A stretch of DNA of 64,000 nt from M0027 sp021713415 (GCA_021713415.1 JAKJJQ010000012.1:1-64000); one strand, 5' to 3'; counted from the first letter of the stretch, positions 8,760-19,043 are shown. The notes: generated by a model not told the origin, from the letters alone. Numbers and translations are program-made.

Positions 8760-10067
8760 CTAATCTTTTTTAGTTTGCCTTAATTTTAATAACTTCTCTT
8801 TAATTGATGCTTCTAGGCCTCGATCTACTGGATGATAAAAAGTTTCAGCTTTTACCCCTTCTGGGAAATAATGTACACCTGCAACAAAAGCATCTTTATA
8901 ATCATGTGGATATTGATAGCCTTTACTATAGCCCATCTCCTTCATTAACTTTGTTGGTGCATTTCGTAAATACATAGGGATTGTAGGATTATGATGCTTT
9001 CTAATCATTGCTTGTGCTTGTGAAAAAGCTTTATATACTGCATTACTTTTTGGTGCAACTGCCATGTAAATTATCGCTTGAGCTAATGTTAATTCTCCTT
9101 CTGGAGAGCCCAAACGCTCAACAACTTGCCAAGCATCTAATGCAATCTGTAATGCTCTTGGATCAGCATTACCAATATCTTCTGATGCCATTCTAACCAC
9201 TCGCCTTGCAATATATAAAGGATCAGCTCCACCTTCTAACATAGCTGAAAACCAAAAAAGCGCAGCATCTGGATCTGAGCCTCGAACTGATTTATGCAAT
9301 GCAGAGATTAAATCATAAAAATACTCACCCCCTTTATCAAAAGTCATTAAACTTTGACCTAAAACCATTTTAATTGACTCAAGATCAATTTTTTTTGTAC
9401 CATCAACTTCAGGCGCCATCTCTAAAATTGATTCCAACCAATTTAATAACTTACGTGCATCCCCATTACAAGACTCAATTAATAATTTCTGATGCTCATC
9501 TGTAAACTCTACATTTTCATTTTTTATGACACGTTCTAAGATATTTACTAAATCTTTTTCTTCTAATGCTTTTAAAACATGTACTCTAACACGAGATAAT
9601 AATGCATTATTCAACTCAAAAGATGGATTCTCAGTTGTTGCACCTATAAAAATAAACGTCCCATTTTCTATATGTGGTAAAAAAGCATCTTGTTGTGATT
9701 TTGAAAAGCGATGCACTTCATCAACAAATAAAACTGTATTTTCTCCAGTTAATTGCCTTGTTTTAGCTCGCTCAACTACTGCTCGAATATCTTTTACACC
9801 CGATGTTACAGCAGATAGTTCTTCAAGTTTTGCATCAACTGACTGCGCTAAGATTCTTGCTAAGGTTGTTTTACCAGTACCAGGAGGCCCCCAAAAAATC
9901 ATTGAATATAATTGAGCTAACTCAATACAGCGTCGTAATGCTTTGCCTTCACCCACTAAATGTGCTTGGCCATAAAAACTTTCTAAAGAGTCAGGGCGCA
10001 TCCGTGCTGCTAACGGCTGATTCAGTTGATTAATTTTTTCGCATGTACCTGATATATTTTCAAACAT
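8760..10067 (-). CDS. rarA: Replication-associated recombination protein A (AAA+ ATPase)
   Basis: RarA (MgsA) is a clamp-loader-like AAA+ ATPase that acts at stalled replication forks. At 435 residues it has the usual family length. Walker A is GPPGTGKT at 60-67, Walker B VLFVDEVHR at 112-120, sensor 1 IGATTENPSF at 141-150, and the C-terminal tetramerisation part matches the family (…NPTIPMYLRNAPTKLMKE…). It lies 31 bases downstream of coaBC and 29 bases upstream of an oxidoreductase gene on the same strand, so the three are probably cotranscribed. Confidence 0.95.
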   Translation of the reverse strand: MFENISGTCEKINQLNQPLAARMRPDSLESFYGQAHLVGEGKALRRCIELAQLYSMIFWGPPGTGKTTLARILAQSVDAKLEELSAVTSGVKDIRAVVERAKTRQLTGENTVLFVDEVHRFSKSQQDAFLPHIENGTFIFIGATTENPSFELNNALLSRVRVHVLKALEEKDLVNILERVIKNENVEFTDEHQKLLIESCNGDARKLLNWLESILEMAPEVDGTKKIDLESIKMVLGQSLMTFDKGGEYFYDLISALHKSVRGSDPDAALFWFSAMLEGGADPLYIARRVVRMASEDIGNADPRALQIALDAWQVVERLGSPEGELTLAQAIIYMAVAPKSNAVYKAFSQAQAMIRKHHNPTIPMYLRNAPTKLMKEMGYSKGYQYPHDYKDAFVAGVHYFPEGVKAETFYHPVDRGLEASIKEKLLKLRQTKKD

Positions 10068-10098
10068 TAAAACTCTCTAATTCGCTAAAATTATTCTT

Positions 10099-11370
10099 TT
10101 AAAAAACCTGAGCTAAATCTAAACACTCTTGATGCTCTATTGACTTTCTGCCTAAGTCACCCTGATTTGGGTTAAAACATACTTCTGTAATTAAATTAAC
10201 AATATGCTGTGCTAATTTAACTTTTGTCGTTGAGTCAAACTTATAAACTTTACCACTTGATGTAATCATACTAACTTGGTTATATTCACTATGAAAAGGC
10301 TCACCTGTCGATTTTATTTCATTTGCTATGATCATATCTAAATTTTTATTGATTAATTTTTCTTTTGCATAAGTTAGAAGGTTTTGTGTCTCTGCTGCAA
10401 AGCCAATAACTTTTGGTCTTAAATCCTTATCTAACCGACCAACTGAAGCTAGTATGTCAACATTTTTAGTTAATTCTAATGTTAATAAATCTTGGTCATT
10501 TTGTTTCTTGATTTTTTGTTGGCTTGGCTGAGTTATTCGATAATCACTAACTGCCGCTGCTCCAATAAATACATCACACTGATTGATATGATCAAATACT
10601 GCATGATACATTTCTTCTGCTGTATTAACTTTGATTAAGCATTTAACTTTAGGCTTTGGGATCGATGTTGGCCCACTGATTAATATAACTTCTGCACCTG
10701 CTTGTGTTAATACTTCGGCAATTGCATAACCCATTTTTCCAGAACTATGATTACTAATGTATCGAACTGGATCAATTGCTTCTCGTGTCGGACCCGCTGT
10801 AATCACAAATTGTTTAGCAACTAACTCAGGGATAATCTGTGATGGCTTTTGACTATTATCTACTATTTCAAAAATTCTCTCAGGCTCAGCCATTCTACCT
10901 GCACCCACATCACCACAAGCTTGTTCACCACTTTCAGGTTGAATAATTTCATAATCTAATGTTATAAGCTTTTCTATATTTTCTTGGGTAATTGGTTTAT
11001 GCCACATAATCTTATTCATTGATGGTGCAATAAACACTTTAGCTTCTGTTGCAAGTATAATTGTTGATAATAGATCATCACAAATGCCATGAGCTAATTT
11101 TGCAATACTATTTGCTGTTGCTGGTGCAATAACAATTAAATCAGCCCACTTTGCTAATTCAATATGTGCCATTGGATTAAAGTCATTTTCATAACATTGA
11201 TCATATGCTTTATGACCTGTAATGGCATGAAAGGTATTTGGGTGAATAAAGTTTTTTGCATGCTCAGTCATTACAACTTTCACATCATAACCTGACTGGA
11301 TAAATAATCGTGCAAGTATAACTGATTTATATGCAGCAATACCGCCTGTAATACCAAGTATAATATTCAT
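10099..11370 (-). CDS. coaBC: Bifunctional phosphopantothenoylcysteine decarboxylase/phosphopantothenate-cysteine ligase
   Basis: CoaBC (Dfp) makes 4'-phosphopantetheine from 4'-phosphopantothenate in coenzyme A synthesis. The 423-residue protein has the flavoprotein decarboxylase half first (ITGGIAAYK near the start, catalytic His in HIELAKWAD, PSMN at 116-119, C152 in QACGDVGAGRM) and the CoaB ligase half after about residue 188 (ITAGPTREAIDPVRYISN). It is first in the probable coaBC-rarA-oxidoreductase operon. About 175 bases of AT-rich sequence separate it from the divergent PI-PLC gene. Confidence 0.95.
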   Translation of the reverse strand: MNIILGITGGIAAYKSVILARLFIQSGYDVKVVMTEHAKNFIHPNTFHAITGHKAYDQCYENDFNPMAHIELAKWADLIVIAPATANSIAKLAHGICDDLLSTIILATEAKVFIAPSMNKIMWHKPITQENIEKLITLDYEIIQPESGEQACGDVGAGRMAEPERIFEIVDNSQKPSQIIPELVAKQFVITAGPTREAIDPVRYISNHSSGKMGYAIAEVLTQAGAEVILISGPTSIPKPKVKCLIKVNTAEEMYHAVFDHINQCDVFIGAAAVSDYRITQPSQQKIKKQNDQDLLTLELTKNVDILASVGRLDKDLRPKVIGFAAETQNLLTYAKEKLINKNLDMIIANEIKSTGEPFHSEYNQVSMITSSGKVYKFDSTTKVKLAQHIVNLITEVCFNPNQGDLGRKSIEHQECLDLAQVF

Positions 11371-11546
11371 TATCTTTTTAAATGTTTTAAATTTACTGAT
11401 AACTACTATTATATACTTGCAATTGACTAAGTTATAGATGATTTAGTTAAATACCTTAAGTCTACAGAAAAAATTACGATAGTAATTAACCAACAAAAAT
11501 GCAATACTGTATAACCAGACATAATGAAACATACAGGGGTTGATTG

Positions 11547-12527
11547 ATGAAACATCTCACTAAAGTATTCTTTATATTATCTATATTTGTATACAATCAT
11601 AGTTTTGCCAATACAGATAGTGATACAACAAATTGGATGAATCAACTATCTGATAGTACTAAAATTAGTCAATTGGTAATACCTGGCAGTCATGATGCAG
11701 GGATGTATTTAACGAAACACTGCACGTTTTTTGTCGCACCTCAATGGGCACAAGCTCAAGGCGCTAATATCTATGATCAATTATCTTATGGTTCACGCTA
11801 TTTTGATATCCGTGTTAGTGATGACTTTGATGCTAATAGATTGACAACATACCATCGAACTGATGGCATTGGTTGTGATGGTGATTTTTTAGATAATATA
11901 CTTGATCAAACCACCGAGTACTTACGTCAACACCCAAGTGAATTTGTCATTTTAAAATTTTCACATACCCGCAGTGATGGAGATTATGACCCTAAAAAAG
12001 AAACTCAAGAAGTGATTAATTTATTAAAAGAGAAATACAAACAATATTTATATGTTACAGTTAACAAAGATGTCAACTTATCAAACTTACAACTTGGACA
12101 AGTCAGAGGCAAAATTATTGCAGTTTTTGATTCAGAATATAATCATGATAATTTAATTAATCCCAATGAAGGAACGTTTAGTTATAGCGATTATCACCCT
12201 GAAACTAAAACGATTAATTCTAATATTTCTGTATATGATGAGTATTCAGATAAATCAGATTATGATCAAATGAGAAGTGATCAAATAAATAAATTAAAAC
12301 AATATGGTGGTCTAAACCAAAACTATCTATTTTTACTATCATGGACTTTGACTGGCTCAATCACTCAATTAGATATTAAAAAATTAGCAGATACTGCAAA
12401 TGGTCATCTAAAAACAGAATTAAATAATTTAATTATTGATCAACATTATCCAAAACCTAATATTGTTTATATTGACTTTATCAATCAAGATTTAGGTAAA
12501 ACTATAATTCAATATAATGATATTTAA
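11547..12527 (+). CDS. Secreted phosphatidylinositol-specific phospholipase C
   Basis: Predicted secreted PI-PLC (phosphatidylinositol diacylglycerol-lyase) of 326 residues. A signal peptide covers about 1-21. The X-domain shows the expected catalytic set: PGSHDAGM (H49, D50), YFDIRV (R89) and TYHRTDG (H103), corresponding to H32, D33, R69 and H82 of the Bacillus enzyme. The frame opens one codon earlier with TTG, but the ATG at 11547 has GGGGTTG four bases upstream and is preferred. In Listeria such an enzyme helps escape from the vacuole; a similar host-membrane role here is inference. The next gene (S10 carboxypeptidase) is also secreted. Confidence 0.88.
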   Translation: MKHLTKVFFILSIFVYNHSFANTDSDTTNWMNQLSDSTKISQLVIPGSHDAGMYLTKHCTFFVAPQWAQAQGANIYDQLSYGSRYFDIRVSDDFDANRLTTYHRTDGIGCDGDFLDNILDQTTEYLRQHPSEFVILKFSHTRSDGDYDPKKETQEVINLLKEKYKQYLYVTVNKDVNLSNLQLGQVRGKIIAVFDSEYNHDNLINPNEGTFSYSDYHPETKTINSNISVYDEYSDKSDYDQMRSDQINKLKQYGGLNQNYLFLLSWTLTGSITQLDIKKLADTANGHLKTELNNLIIDQHYPKPNIVYIDFINQDLGKTIIQYNDI

Positions 12528-12640
12528 CGTTATCCTATATCAAACTTTGTATTATATAAATCAACCATTGATTGATCATAAAAATTTGATTACTTTAGTT
12601 ATCAACGTAAAAAAATTTAATAAAATATCCTGGATGATTT

Positions 12641-13894
12641 ATGCTTAAACGATGTCATTACTTTTTACTACTTCTTCTATTCGTTTTACCTTCATTTGTA
12701 CTAGCTCAAGAAGCTGATCAAATTAAGACATTACCTGGTATTAGTAAGCTTAATCAAATTCAATATGCTGGTTATGCTAAAAATATCTATTACTGGTATA
12801 TTCAATCGAAAGAAAATAATGATCATACTCCCATTATTATTTGGACTTCTGGCGGACCAGGTACCAGCAGTTTATATGGATTATTTAAAGAAAATGGCCC
12901 ATATAGCTGTCATTTAAATAAACAAAACCAACCTATTTTCCAAGCAGCAACTGATCATGCTGACTGGTCAAAATTTTCTAACTATTTAGTTTTTGATCAA
13001 CCACTTGGTATTGGCTTGTCATTTACAACAAAGAAGAATTTACCTACCTCACCTGAAACTGGCAATTTACAATACTATAATGCGGTTAAAGCGTTTTTTA
13101 ATAAGCATCCCAATTTGAAAAGTCATGATATCTATCTTGCTGGTGAATCTTATGGTGGAACTTACATGGCTTTATTAGCTAATAGTATTTTAAATGACCC
13201 TGCCAATCAATTAAAGCTAAAGGGCATTATTATTATCAGTGGTTGGGTTGCCCCTAAAATACAGTATAAAAGTATGCCAATGTTTGCATATACCCATGGA
13301 TTGATAGACTTTAGAGAACTAAAGCAATCACAAGCTTTATACCAACAATGCGCAACATGTAACAATCAATCGACTGACTGTAATCAGACTTGTTCAAAGC
13401 TTGATGATTATATTACTCAATCAAGCGGTCTAAATTTACATGATATAGCTGATACCAACCAAGACTCTAACTGGCAAAAAGGTGGTTGGGTTAATTGCTT
13501 GAATTCTCCAATAACACGCCAAGCAATTCATGCAAAGCCAAATCAACCCTATCAACCAATGACTAATATCTGGGATTTATATGGTAGATTACAACTTGAC
13601 TCAGTCATACCTATTTATCAAAAACTATTAAAAAATAAGATTAAATTACTTGTTATTTCAGGTTTGAATGATGGTTCTCCAAGTGGCTATTGGGGAACCA
13701 GACTTTGGATAACAAGCTTAGGTTTGAATGATAAGCAGCTTAATCAAACTAAATGGTATCATAAGAATAAATTATTAGGTTATAAAGTACAATTATCACC
13801 AAAGCTATTATGGGTTAAAGTCTTAAATGCAGGACATACTGTGCCAACACAACAACCTTTAATTTCAGAAATTGTTAAAAGCTTTATAGCTTAA
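12641..13894 (+). CDS. Secreted serine carboxypeptidase, peptidase family S10
   Basis: Eukaryote-like alpha/beta-hydrolase carboxypeptidase of 417 residues. A signal peptide covers about 1-22. The oxyanion-hole region WTSGGPGTSSLYGLFKENGP (69-88), nucleophile GESYGG (S170), Asp in SGLNDGSPSGY (D344) and His in NAGHTVP (H399) form a complete triad. Six Cys in the 237-255 region and C286 suggest disulfides in the lid, which fits an exported protein. S10 peptidases are typical of fungi and plants and occur in few bacteria, including Legionella. It ends 4 bases into the convergent small gene at 13891. A role in feeding on host peptides is inference. Confidence 0.88.
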   Translation: MLKRCHYFLLLLLFVLPSFVLAQEADQIKTLPGISKLNQIQYAGYAKNIYYWYIQSKENNDHTPIIIWTSGGPGTSSLYGLFKENGPYSCHLNKQNQPIFQAATDHADWSKFSNYLVFDQPLGIGLSFTTKKNLPTSPETGNLQYYNAVKAFFNKHPNLKSHDIYLAGESYGGTYMALLANSILNDPANQLKLKGIIIISGWVAPKIQYKSMPMFAYTHGLIDFRELKQSQALYQQCATCNNQSTDCNQTCSKLDDYITQSSGLNLHDIADTNQDSNWQKGGWVNCLNSPITRQAIHAKPNQPYQPMTNIWDLYGRLQLDSVIPIYQKLLKNKIKLLVISGLNDGSPSGYWGTRLWITSLGLNDKQLNQTKWYHKNKLLGYKVQLSPKLLWVKVLNAGHTVPTQQPLISEIVKSFIA

Positions 13895-14193
13895 TGTACC
13901 GTCGCATTAAAGATATCATGATTATCGTTGATAGATAATATTTCAAAGGGTTTAATTAGTTGATTAAATAAGTAGCCATCAATTTCATCTGCATCAACGT
14001 AGTATTTATTTAACCAAATACCTTTACTAGAAATATCTTTTTCATAAGAAACACCATAATTCATTTCAGCAATACATCTAGCTTGCATTTCATCATCTGC
14101 TTGTACAATTGCAGATTCAAAATGTACGCTATTGGCATTCCAAAGAGCAGTTTCCAATATCTCTTGTTTAGGTGTCAATTTATAATATTTCAT
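13891..14193 (-). CDS. Unknown small protein, 100 aa
   Basis: I do not recognise this gene. The product has 100 residues, is acidic and soluble with no signal peptide. Its start is well marked by GGGGTTGCC directly before ATG, the same leader box seen at PI-PLC and several effector-like genes. The 3' end overlaps the S10 carboxypeptidase by 4 bases in convergent orientation. No promoter was identified in the 159 bases upstream. Confidence 0.65.
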   Translation of the reverse strand: MKYYKLTPKQEILETALWNANSVHFESAIVQADDEMQARCIAEMNYGVSYEKDISSKGIWLNKYYVDADEIDGYLFNQLIKPFEILSINDNHDIFNATVH

Positions 14194-14352
14194 GGCAACC
14201 CCTTTGTCATTTAAGTAACTTTAAAATATAATTGTGATCAGAAAAAATAGCTCAATTTTTCATAATTAGTATGATAACCGATAATATTGCTATAATACTA
14301 ATTTTAATTTGAAAGTTTTGCAAATAAAATAGAAATACTGTATTTGAAATTA

Positions 14353-15243
14353 TTATTTCTTAATTAAATCATACAACGCTGCTTCAATAATTGGATAATC
14401 AAATTTAAATCCACTTTTAAGCAATTTTTCAGGTTTAATATTTTGTGAACTGAGTAATAACTCTTCTCCCATTTGACCAAAGAGTTTTTTTACTAAAAAT
14501 TTTGGCATTGAAAAAATTTGTGGTCGGTATAATAAATTGCATAATACCTGAATCAGCTTCTTTTGTGTACATGCTTTAGGTGCTGTAAGATTAAAAGCAC
14601 TATTGATCATTTCATGATTAATTATATGTACAATTGCACGACATAAATCATCAATATGAACCCAAGATATTAATTGCTTACCATCACCAATTTTCATACC
14701 TAATCCAAATTTAGCAGGTGTAGTTAATTTAGAAATCATTCCGCCATTTTTTCCCAATACAACACCAAAACGTACAATACTATATTGTTTTAAATTTGAC
14801 TCTGTTAGTATGCTTTCCCATTTGTGTGTCACTAGCTGACTAAATGAATAAGTGTCTTCAGCTGTTTGAATATAGTGATCTTCAGATTGAATTTCATCAG
14901 AAAAGGCATAATAACCAATTGCACTGGCATTAATTAACCATATTGCTTTATTACCAATTAATTCAACTAACTTTTTAGTCGGTTTAATACGGCTATCAAT
15001 AATTTTAAACTTTGTTTTAGGAGACCATTTTTTTTCAGCAATACCATAACCACATAAATTAATAACAATATCAAACTGTGAAATATTTGATTTGTTTAAT
15101 TCATCCCAAATTAATACAGCGGTATAACCTTTAATATCTTTTTTTTTCTTTCTTGATAGCAAAGTTAATTCATGCCATTGAGATAAACATTTAGCTAAAG
15201 TGCGACCAACAAACCCTGAACCACCGGCAATTAAAATTTTCAT
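14353..15243 (-). CDS. yfcH: TIGR01777/YfcH-type NAD(P)-binding epimerase-like protein
   Basis: Atypical SDR protein of 296 residues. The nucleotide-binding motif ILIAGGSGFVGR is at the N-terminus, followed by the YfcH features WSPKTKFKIIDSRI and WINASAIGYYA, and a C-terminal DUF1731-like part. The biochemical role of this family is not firmly known; links to cell division or sugar-nucleotide chemistry have been proposed. The ATG at 15243 has AAAAGG upstream; an in-frame TTG two codons earlier is less likely. It sits 12 bases downstream of the ZIP transporter gene on the same strand, so they probably share a transcript. Confidence 0.85.
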   Translation of the reverse strand: MKILIAGGSGFVGRTLAKCLSQWHELTLLSRKKKKDIKGYTAVLIWDELNKSNISQFDIVINLCGYGIAEKKWSPKTKFKIIDSRIKPTKKLVELIGNKAIWLINASAIGYYAFSDEIQSEDHYIQTAEDTYSFSQLVTHKWESILTESNLKQYSIVRFGVVLGKNGGMISKLTTPAKFGLGMKIGDGKQLISWVHIDDLCRAIVHIINHEMINSAFNLTAPKACTQKKLIQVLCNLLYRPQIFSMPKFLVKKLFGQMGEELLLSSQNIKPEKLLKSGFKFDYPIIEAALYDLIKK

Positions 15244-15255
15244 AAGCAAACCTTT

Positions 15256-15969
15256 TTATGAAATTAAAAGTACGATTAAAAAACCAATAAAAAACATTGA
15301 AGTTGCAAACTTTGTATCGTGTAATTTATGTGCTTTAACCAATAACTCTTCAACAACCAAATACAATAATGCCGTTACACCAAAAGCAATAATTCCAATC
15401 TGCCAATGGCTGGATAAATGAGATACAACACCATAACCTATCACTGCACCAATAATAATTAATAATGCCATAATTAAAATAATACTCATGCTTTTTGTTT
15501 TAGAGACAGATTGTTTTTGCATATCAATAATAACAGATACACCTAAAAATAATGTTTCTAAGGCTAAAGCTAAAGCAATTATAATCCCACTTCGCTCATT
15601 TGCTAAATAACTCACCCCCACCAATAAACCATCAATAAATAAATCAATTGCTACAGCTAAAATTAACCCTAATGGCAATTGCTTTTCTTGTTTATCTGCT
15701 TTTTCAAATTTATGATTAAAGTGATCAATAATTAGCATAACAATAATACCTAATATAAAGCCTATTGCTATATCAAGCTTCATCATATGTGATAATAAAA
15801 TCGGCACTAGTTCAACTGCAACTGCTGCAATAACGATACCTGCAGCAAAATGTTGAATTGCGCTTGTTAGTGTTTGAGACGGTGTTTTATAAATCGCAAT
15901 TAAACTACCTAATAACATTAAGACTGCTGGAATTGCTGTTATTGAAATAATCACTGCATATGTCATCAT
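15256..15969 (-). CDS. ZIP-like metal cation transporter
   Basis: Inner-membrane protein of 237 residues with about eight hydrophobic segments. The pattern HFAAGIVIAAVAVELVP in the second segment and AIDLFIDGLLVG / LALETLFLG in the fourth and fifth resemble ZIP-family transporters, in which these helices form the binuclear metal site. A His/Asp/Glu/Lys-rich loop (DHFNHKFEKADKQEK) separates the halves, as is common in ZIPs. The usual His of helix 4 is replaced by Asp, so the metal (Zn, Fe or Mn) cannot be told. It is probably cotranscribed with the downstream yfcH-like gene. Confidence 0.65.
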   Translation of the reverse strand: MMTYAVIISITAIPAVLMLLGSLIAIYKTPSQTLTSAIQHFAAGIVIAAVAVELVPILLSHMMKLDIAIGFILGIIVMLIIDHFNHKFEKADKQEKQLPLGLILAVAIDLFIDGLLVGVSYLANERSGIIIALALALETLFLGVSVIIDMQKQSVSKTKSMSIILIMALLIIIGAVIGYGVVSHLSSHWQIGIIAFGVTALLYLVVEELLVKAHKLHDTKFATSMFFIGFLIVLLIS

Positions 15970-16144
15970 ATCGACCTTTGAATAATCCTTATAGAAATTT
16001 CACCTATTACTTTAAATTAGATAATAAAAAGAATCCAGCTATGTTATTTTAATCAATAATCATAAAATTTTTCTCTACTTTTTGAATCAATTGGTTATAA
16101 TACAGCCTTTCACAATGAAAAATAACTACATATGAGATAACTCA

Positions 16145-17461
16145 ATGCAAATGATCGCTCGATATTTTAATTTTAATCGTGAACAAACTAATTTTAAAAC
16201 TGAAATTGTTGCCGGCTTAACCTCTTTTCTTGCTGTAATGTATATTATTATCGTCAATTCAAAAATTCTATCACTTGCCGGAATGCCATTTAATGCACTA
16301 GTTACTTCAACCGTTATTATTAGTGCATTTGCAACGATTGCCATGGGATTATATGCAAAAAACCCTTACGTTTTAGCCCCAGGCATGGGTATGAATGCGT
16401 TTTTCACATTTACCATTGTTAAACTATGGGATATTGACTGGCATGTTGCACTTGGTGCTGTACTATGGTCAGGTATTATTTTTCTACTTCTTGCAATTTT
16501 TAATATTAGAACGAAAATCATTCAAGCAGTACCAAAATCCATACAAAATAGCTTAGGGGCAGGCATTGGTTTATTTATCACATTAATTGGTCTTAAAAAT
16601 GCACATATTATTGTTCCTTCTGAAGCAACTTTAATTAAATTTGGTCACTTAAGCCCTGCATTTTTCGTTTTTTTAGTCTCCTTTCTACTGCTTATCATTT
16701 TAACGGTAAAAAATATAAAAGGCGCAATGATTATTAGTATTATTTTTGCAACGGTTATCTCATTACCATTTGGTCGAATTGTTGATTCAACACCCCTATT
16801 GGTTTCATTACCAGATCATATATTTTCAAGCCCTGATTTTTCATTATTTTTTCAGTTGGATTTATGGGGTGCTTTAAAGCTATCGATTGTACCTGTAATT
16901 TTAACTTTTTTATTTATTAATATTTTTGATTCAAGTGGTACTTTAATTGGCTTAGCTCATTCTACCAACTGGATTGACAAAAAAGGTGAACCCTTAAGAA
17001 TGCGCCAATCTCTTTTGGTTGATTCAGCTGCTTCTTCTGTCTCTGGTATTATTGGAGTCAGTCCTGCTACTGTATTTGTTGAATCTGCTAGTGGTATTGC
17101 TGCAGGTGGTAGAAGTGGCTTAACCGCTGTAATAGCAGGGTTTTTATTTTTACCTTTTATGTTTTTAGCACCTCTAATTGATATGGTTCCATTATCTGCT
17201 GTAGCGCCTATTTTAGTGCTGGTCGGCTGTTATATGATGCGCAGTATTGTCAATGTAAACTGGGATAATATTGAAGATGCCATTCCTGCATTTTTAACTG
17301 CAACTTTAATTCCTTTCGGCTTTTCAATTTCTGAAGGTGTTGCTTGGGGTATGATTGCCTGGTTTGCTATTACACTTGTACAGAATAAAAAACAAATTTC
17401 ATTAATGAGCCTTTTTATTACCATTTGCTGTGCTTTGATTATTATTAATAATATGGCTTAA
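16145..17461 (+). CDS. NCS2-family purine permease (AzgA/PbuG type)
   Basis: Inner-membrane nucleobase permease of 438 residues with about 12-14 hydrophobic segments. The start region TEIVAGLTSFLAVMYIIIVN and the later FINIFDSSGTLIGLA and GVSPATVFVESASGIAAGGR stretches are typical of the guanine/hypoxanthine (AzgA-like) branch of the NCS2 family, which imports purines by proton symport. A TATAAT at 16096-16101 lies 44 bases before the ATG, but no good -35 is seen. Purine uptake fits an auxotrophic or host-associated life, but the window also has purA and purT. Confidence 0.9.
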   Translation: MQMIARYFNFNREQTNFKTEIVAGLTSFLAVMYIIIVNSKILSLAGMPFNALVTSTVIISAFATIAMGLYAKNPYVLAPGMGMNAFFTFTIVKLWDIDWHVALGAVLWSGIIFLLLAIFNIRTKIIQAVPKSIQNSLGAGIGLFITLIGLKNAHIIVPSEATLIKFGHLSPAFFVFLVSFLLLIILTVKNIKGAMIISIIFATVISLPFGRIVDSTPLLVSLPDHIFSSPDFSLFFQLDLWGALKLSIVPVILTFLFINIFDSSGTLIGLAHSTNWIDKKGEPLRMRQSLLVDSAASSVSGIIGVSPATVFVESASGIAAGGRSGLTAVIAGFLFLPFMFLAPLIDMVPLSAVAPILVLVGCYMMRSIVNVNWDNIEDAIPAFLTATLIPFGFSISEGVAWGMIAWFAITLVQNKKQISLMSLFITICCALIIINNMA

Positions 17462-17466
17462 TTTAA

Positions 17467-18921
17467 TTAACCAACTGACATTACATCACTATTAAATTCT
17501 TTATCACTACCATCAGTTGAGTAACTATAAAATGGTGTATCTGGGCCACTACTTAATACCAAAGAAGAAGGCTTATCTTTACTTTCAGGTAATGGTGGTT
17601 CATCATCTACAGCCATAGATGTATCTAAAGAATAGTAAGGTTGTAATTCCTTTAAAAGCTCTACCCATAAAATAAATGATGGATGATCAATACCAACACC
17701 AGCACCTTCTTTACTTTTGTTTTTTGTTGTTACCACATTCTGTGTTGCTGTTCCATAAGCAGCTCTAGCGCCTTCATATTCTGCAAGTGTATTATTCTGC
17801 ATAAAAACTGTCATATTCTTAGCACCACTAGAGGTTTTCATTACTGAACTGTTTTCAGTCTGTCCATGAACAGTCGGAGATGTCCCACTCATACCTAATG
17901 AAGAAAAGTTCGTATCGCCATGATAGCCAATCATATTAATATTGTGTTCAATTTTTAATTTCTGTTTGACAGCTATCATCGCATTATTAACTGCTTCTTG
18001 ATCATTAGCATATTCATTTGGTATATGCACAATAACATTACAATAAACTTGATCATCAATTTTATATTTAGTCATTAGACACTTATGTTTAAGAAGCACT
18101 CTTTTTTCATCTGAATCTGCATCATTAGATGGTATTTTCTGATCCAAGCCTATAGCAACATCTAATTTGCCACCTTGCTCGCTTACTTCAACTTCTAAAG
18201 TAGAAACACCAAAATATGCCAAATAATCTTCTCTGATATAAGCTGACATAGACTGTTTGTGATCTACTTGGCCTAAAGAATTTAATCCATCAAAGTACTC
18301 TACTTTAATAAATCTATACTCATGATCATAATTTTTAATAACCATTTCATCTGGAGCTATATGTCCTTCCAGTACACCTATAATATGTGGTGTTGCTTTA
18401 CCCTCCAACTGTAGCTGAACAGATTCAATAAATCCTTTTTCATCAATAGCAGCAGGAATTGATTTTGAATTACTTAGATGTTGATTAACTAAATACTGTT
18501 CGCCTGCTTTCATAGCTGAATATTTTTCACCATCACTGCTATTAGATGAAGCAGATAATGAAAGATCTGATGACTCACTCGTTCTAAACGACGTTCTTTG
18601 TCTAGCTGTCGATTGATATTTTTTAGCAAAACTATGCGTTGCTTCTCTTGAAATTACTGCTATACGGATATAGCGCTGATCACCTTCATGTCTAACTTCA
18701 GACATTGGTTTTAAATTTGTAGGTTCATCACTTGATACAAAAACACTATCACTCAAACCAATAGATGTTCGTATCGATTCTAATCTTTTTAGTTTTTTCT
18801 CTTTTACAAGACGTTTAACTTTTTTTGAATGACTTTCTTTTTTTGGTATGCTAATAATTTTTGCTTTTAAATCATTTTTTTCATTAACGTCAGTAGCAAT
18901 TTCAGACTTTTTATTTGGCAT
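17467..18921 (-). CDS. Unknown effector-like protein, 484 aa
   Basis: I do not recognise this gene. The 484-residue product has no signal peptide or membrane segment. Residues 1-50 are Lys-rich (many KK pairs), residues about 130-160 are Ser-rich, and the last 40 residues are acidic and Ser/Asp-rich, ending in NSDVMSVG. The middle has alternating hydrophobic residues that suggest beta strands. GGGTTG lies 9 bases before the ATG, like other effector-like genes here. It is convergent with the purine permease (5 bases between stops). A secreted host-acting protein is possible, by context only. Confidence 0.7.
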   Translation of the reverse strand: MPNKKSEIATDVNEKNDLKAKIISIPKKESHSKKVKRLVKEKKLKRLESIRTSIGLSDSVFVSSDEPTNLKPMSEVRHEGDQRYIRIAVISREATHSFAKKYQSTARQRTSFRTSESSDLSLSASSNSSDGEKYSAMKAGEQYLVNQHLSNSKSIPAAIDEKGFIESVQLQLEGKATPHIIGVLEGHIAPDEMVIKNYDHEYRFIKVEYFDGLNSLGQVDHKQSMSAYIREDYLAYFGVSTLEVEVSEQGGKLDVAIGLDQKIPSNDADSDEKRVLLKHKCLMTKYKIDDQVYCNVIVHIPNEYANDQEAVNNAMIAVKQKLKIEHNINMIGYHGDTNFSSLGMSGTSPTVHGQTENSSVMKTSSGAKNMTVFMQNNTLAEYEGARAAYGTATQNVVTTKNKSKEGAGVGIDHPSFILWVELLKELQPYYSLDTSMAVDDEPPLPESKDKPSSLVLSSGPDTPFYSYSTDGSDKEFNSDVMSVG

Positions 18922-19043
18922 TTACGTTTGCAACCCACACATATTTCATTATATAAATTTAAAATATTAATTTTATTATACAATAATCAAACGTAATTTG
19001 AAATTTTAAAGTAGGTTTTTTATTATAATTTTATATTCCTATA

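Noticed and set aside
9526..10033. Plus-strand frames opposite rarA
   Set aside because: They are antisense shadows of the well-conserved rarA gene with no family match.
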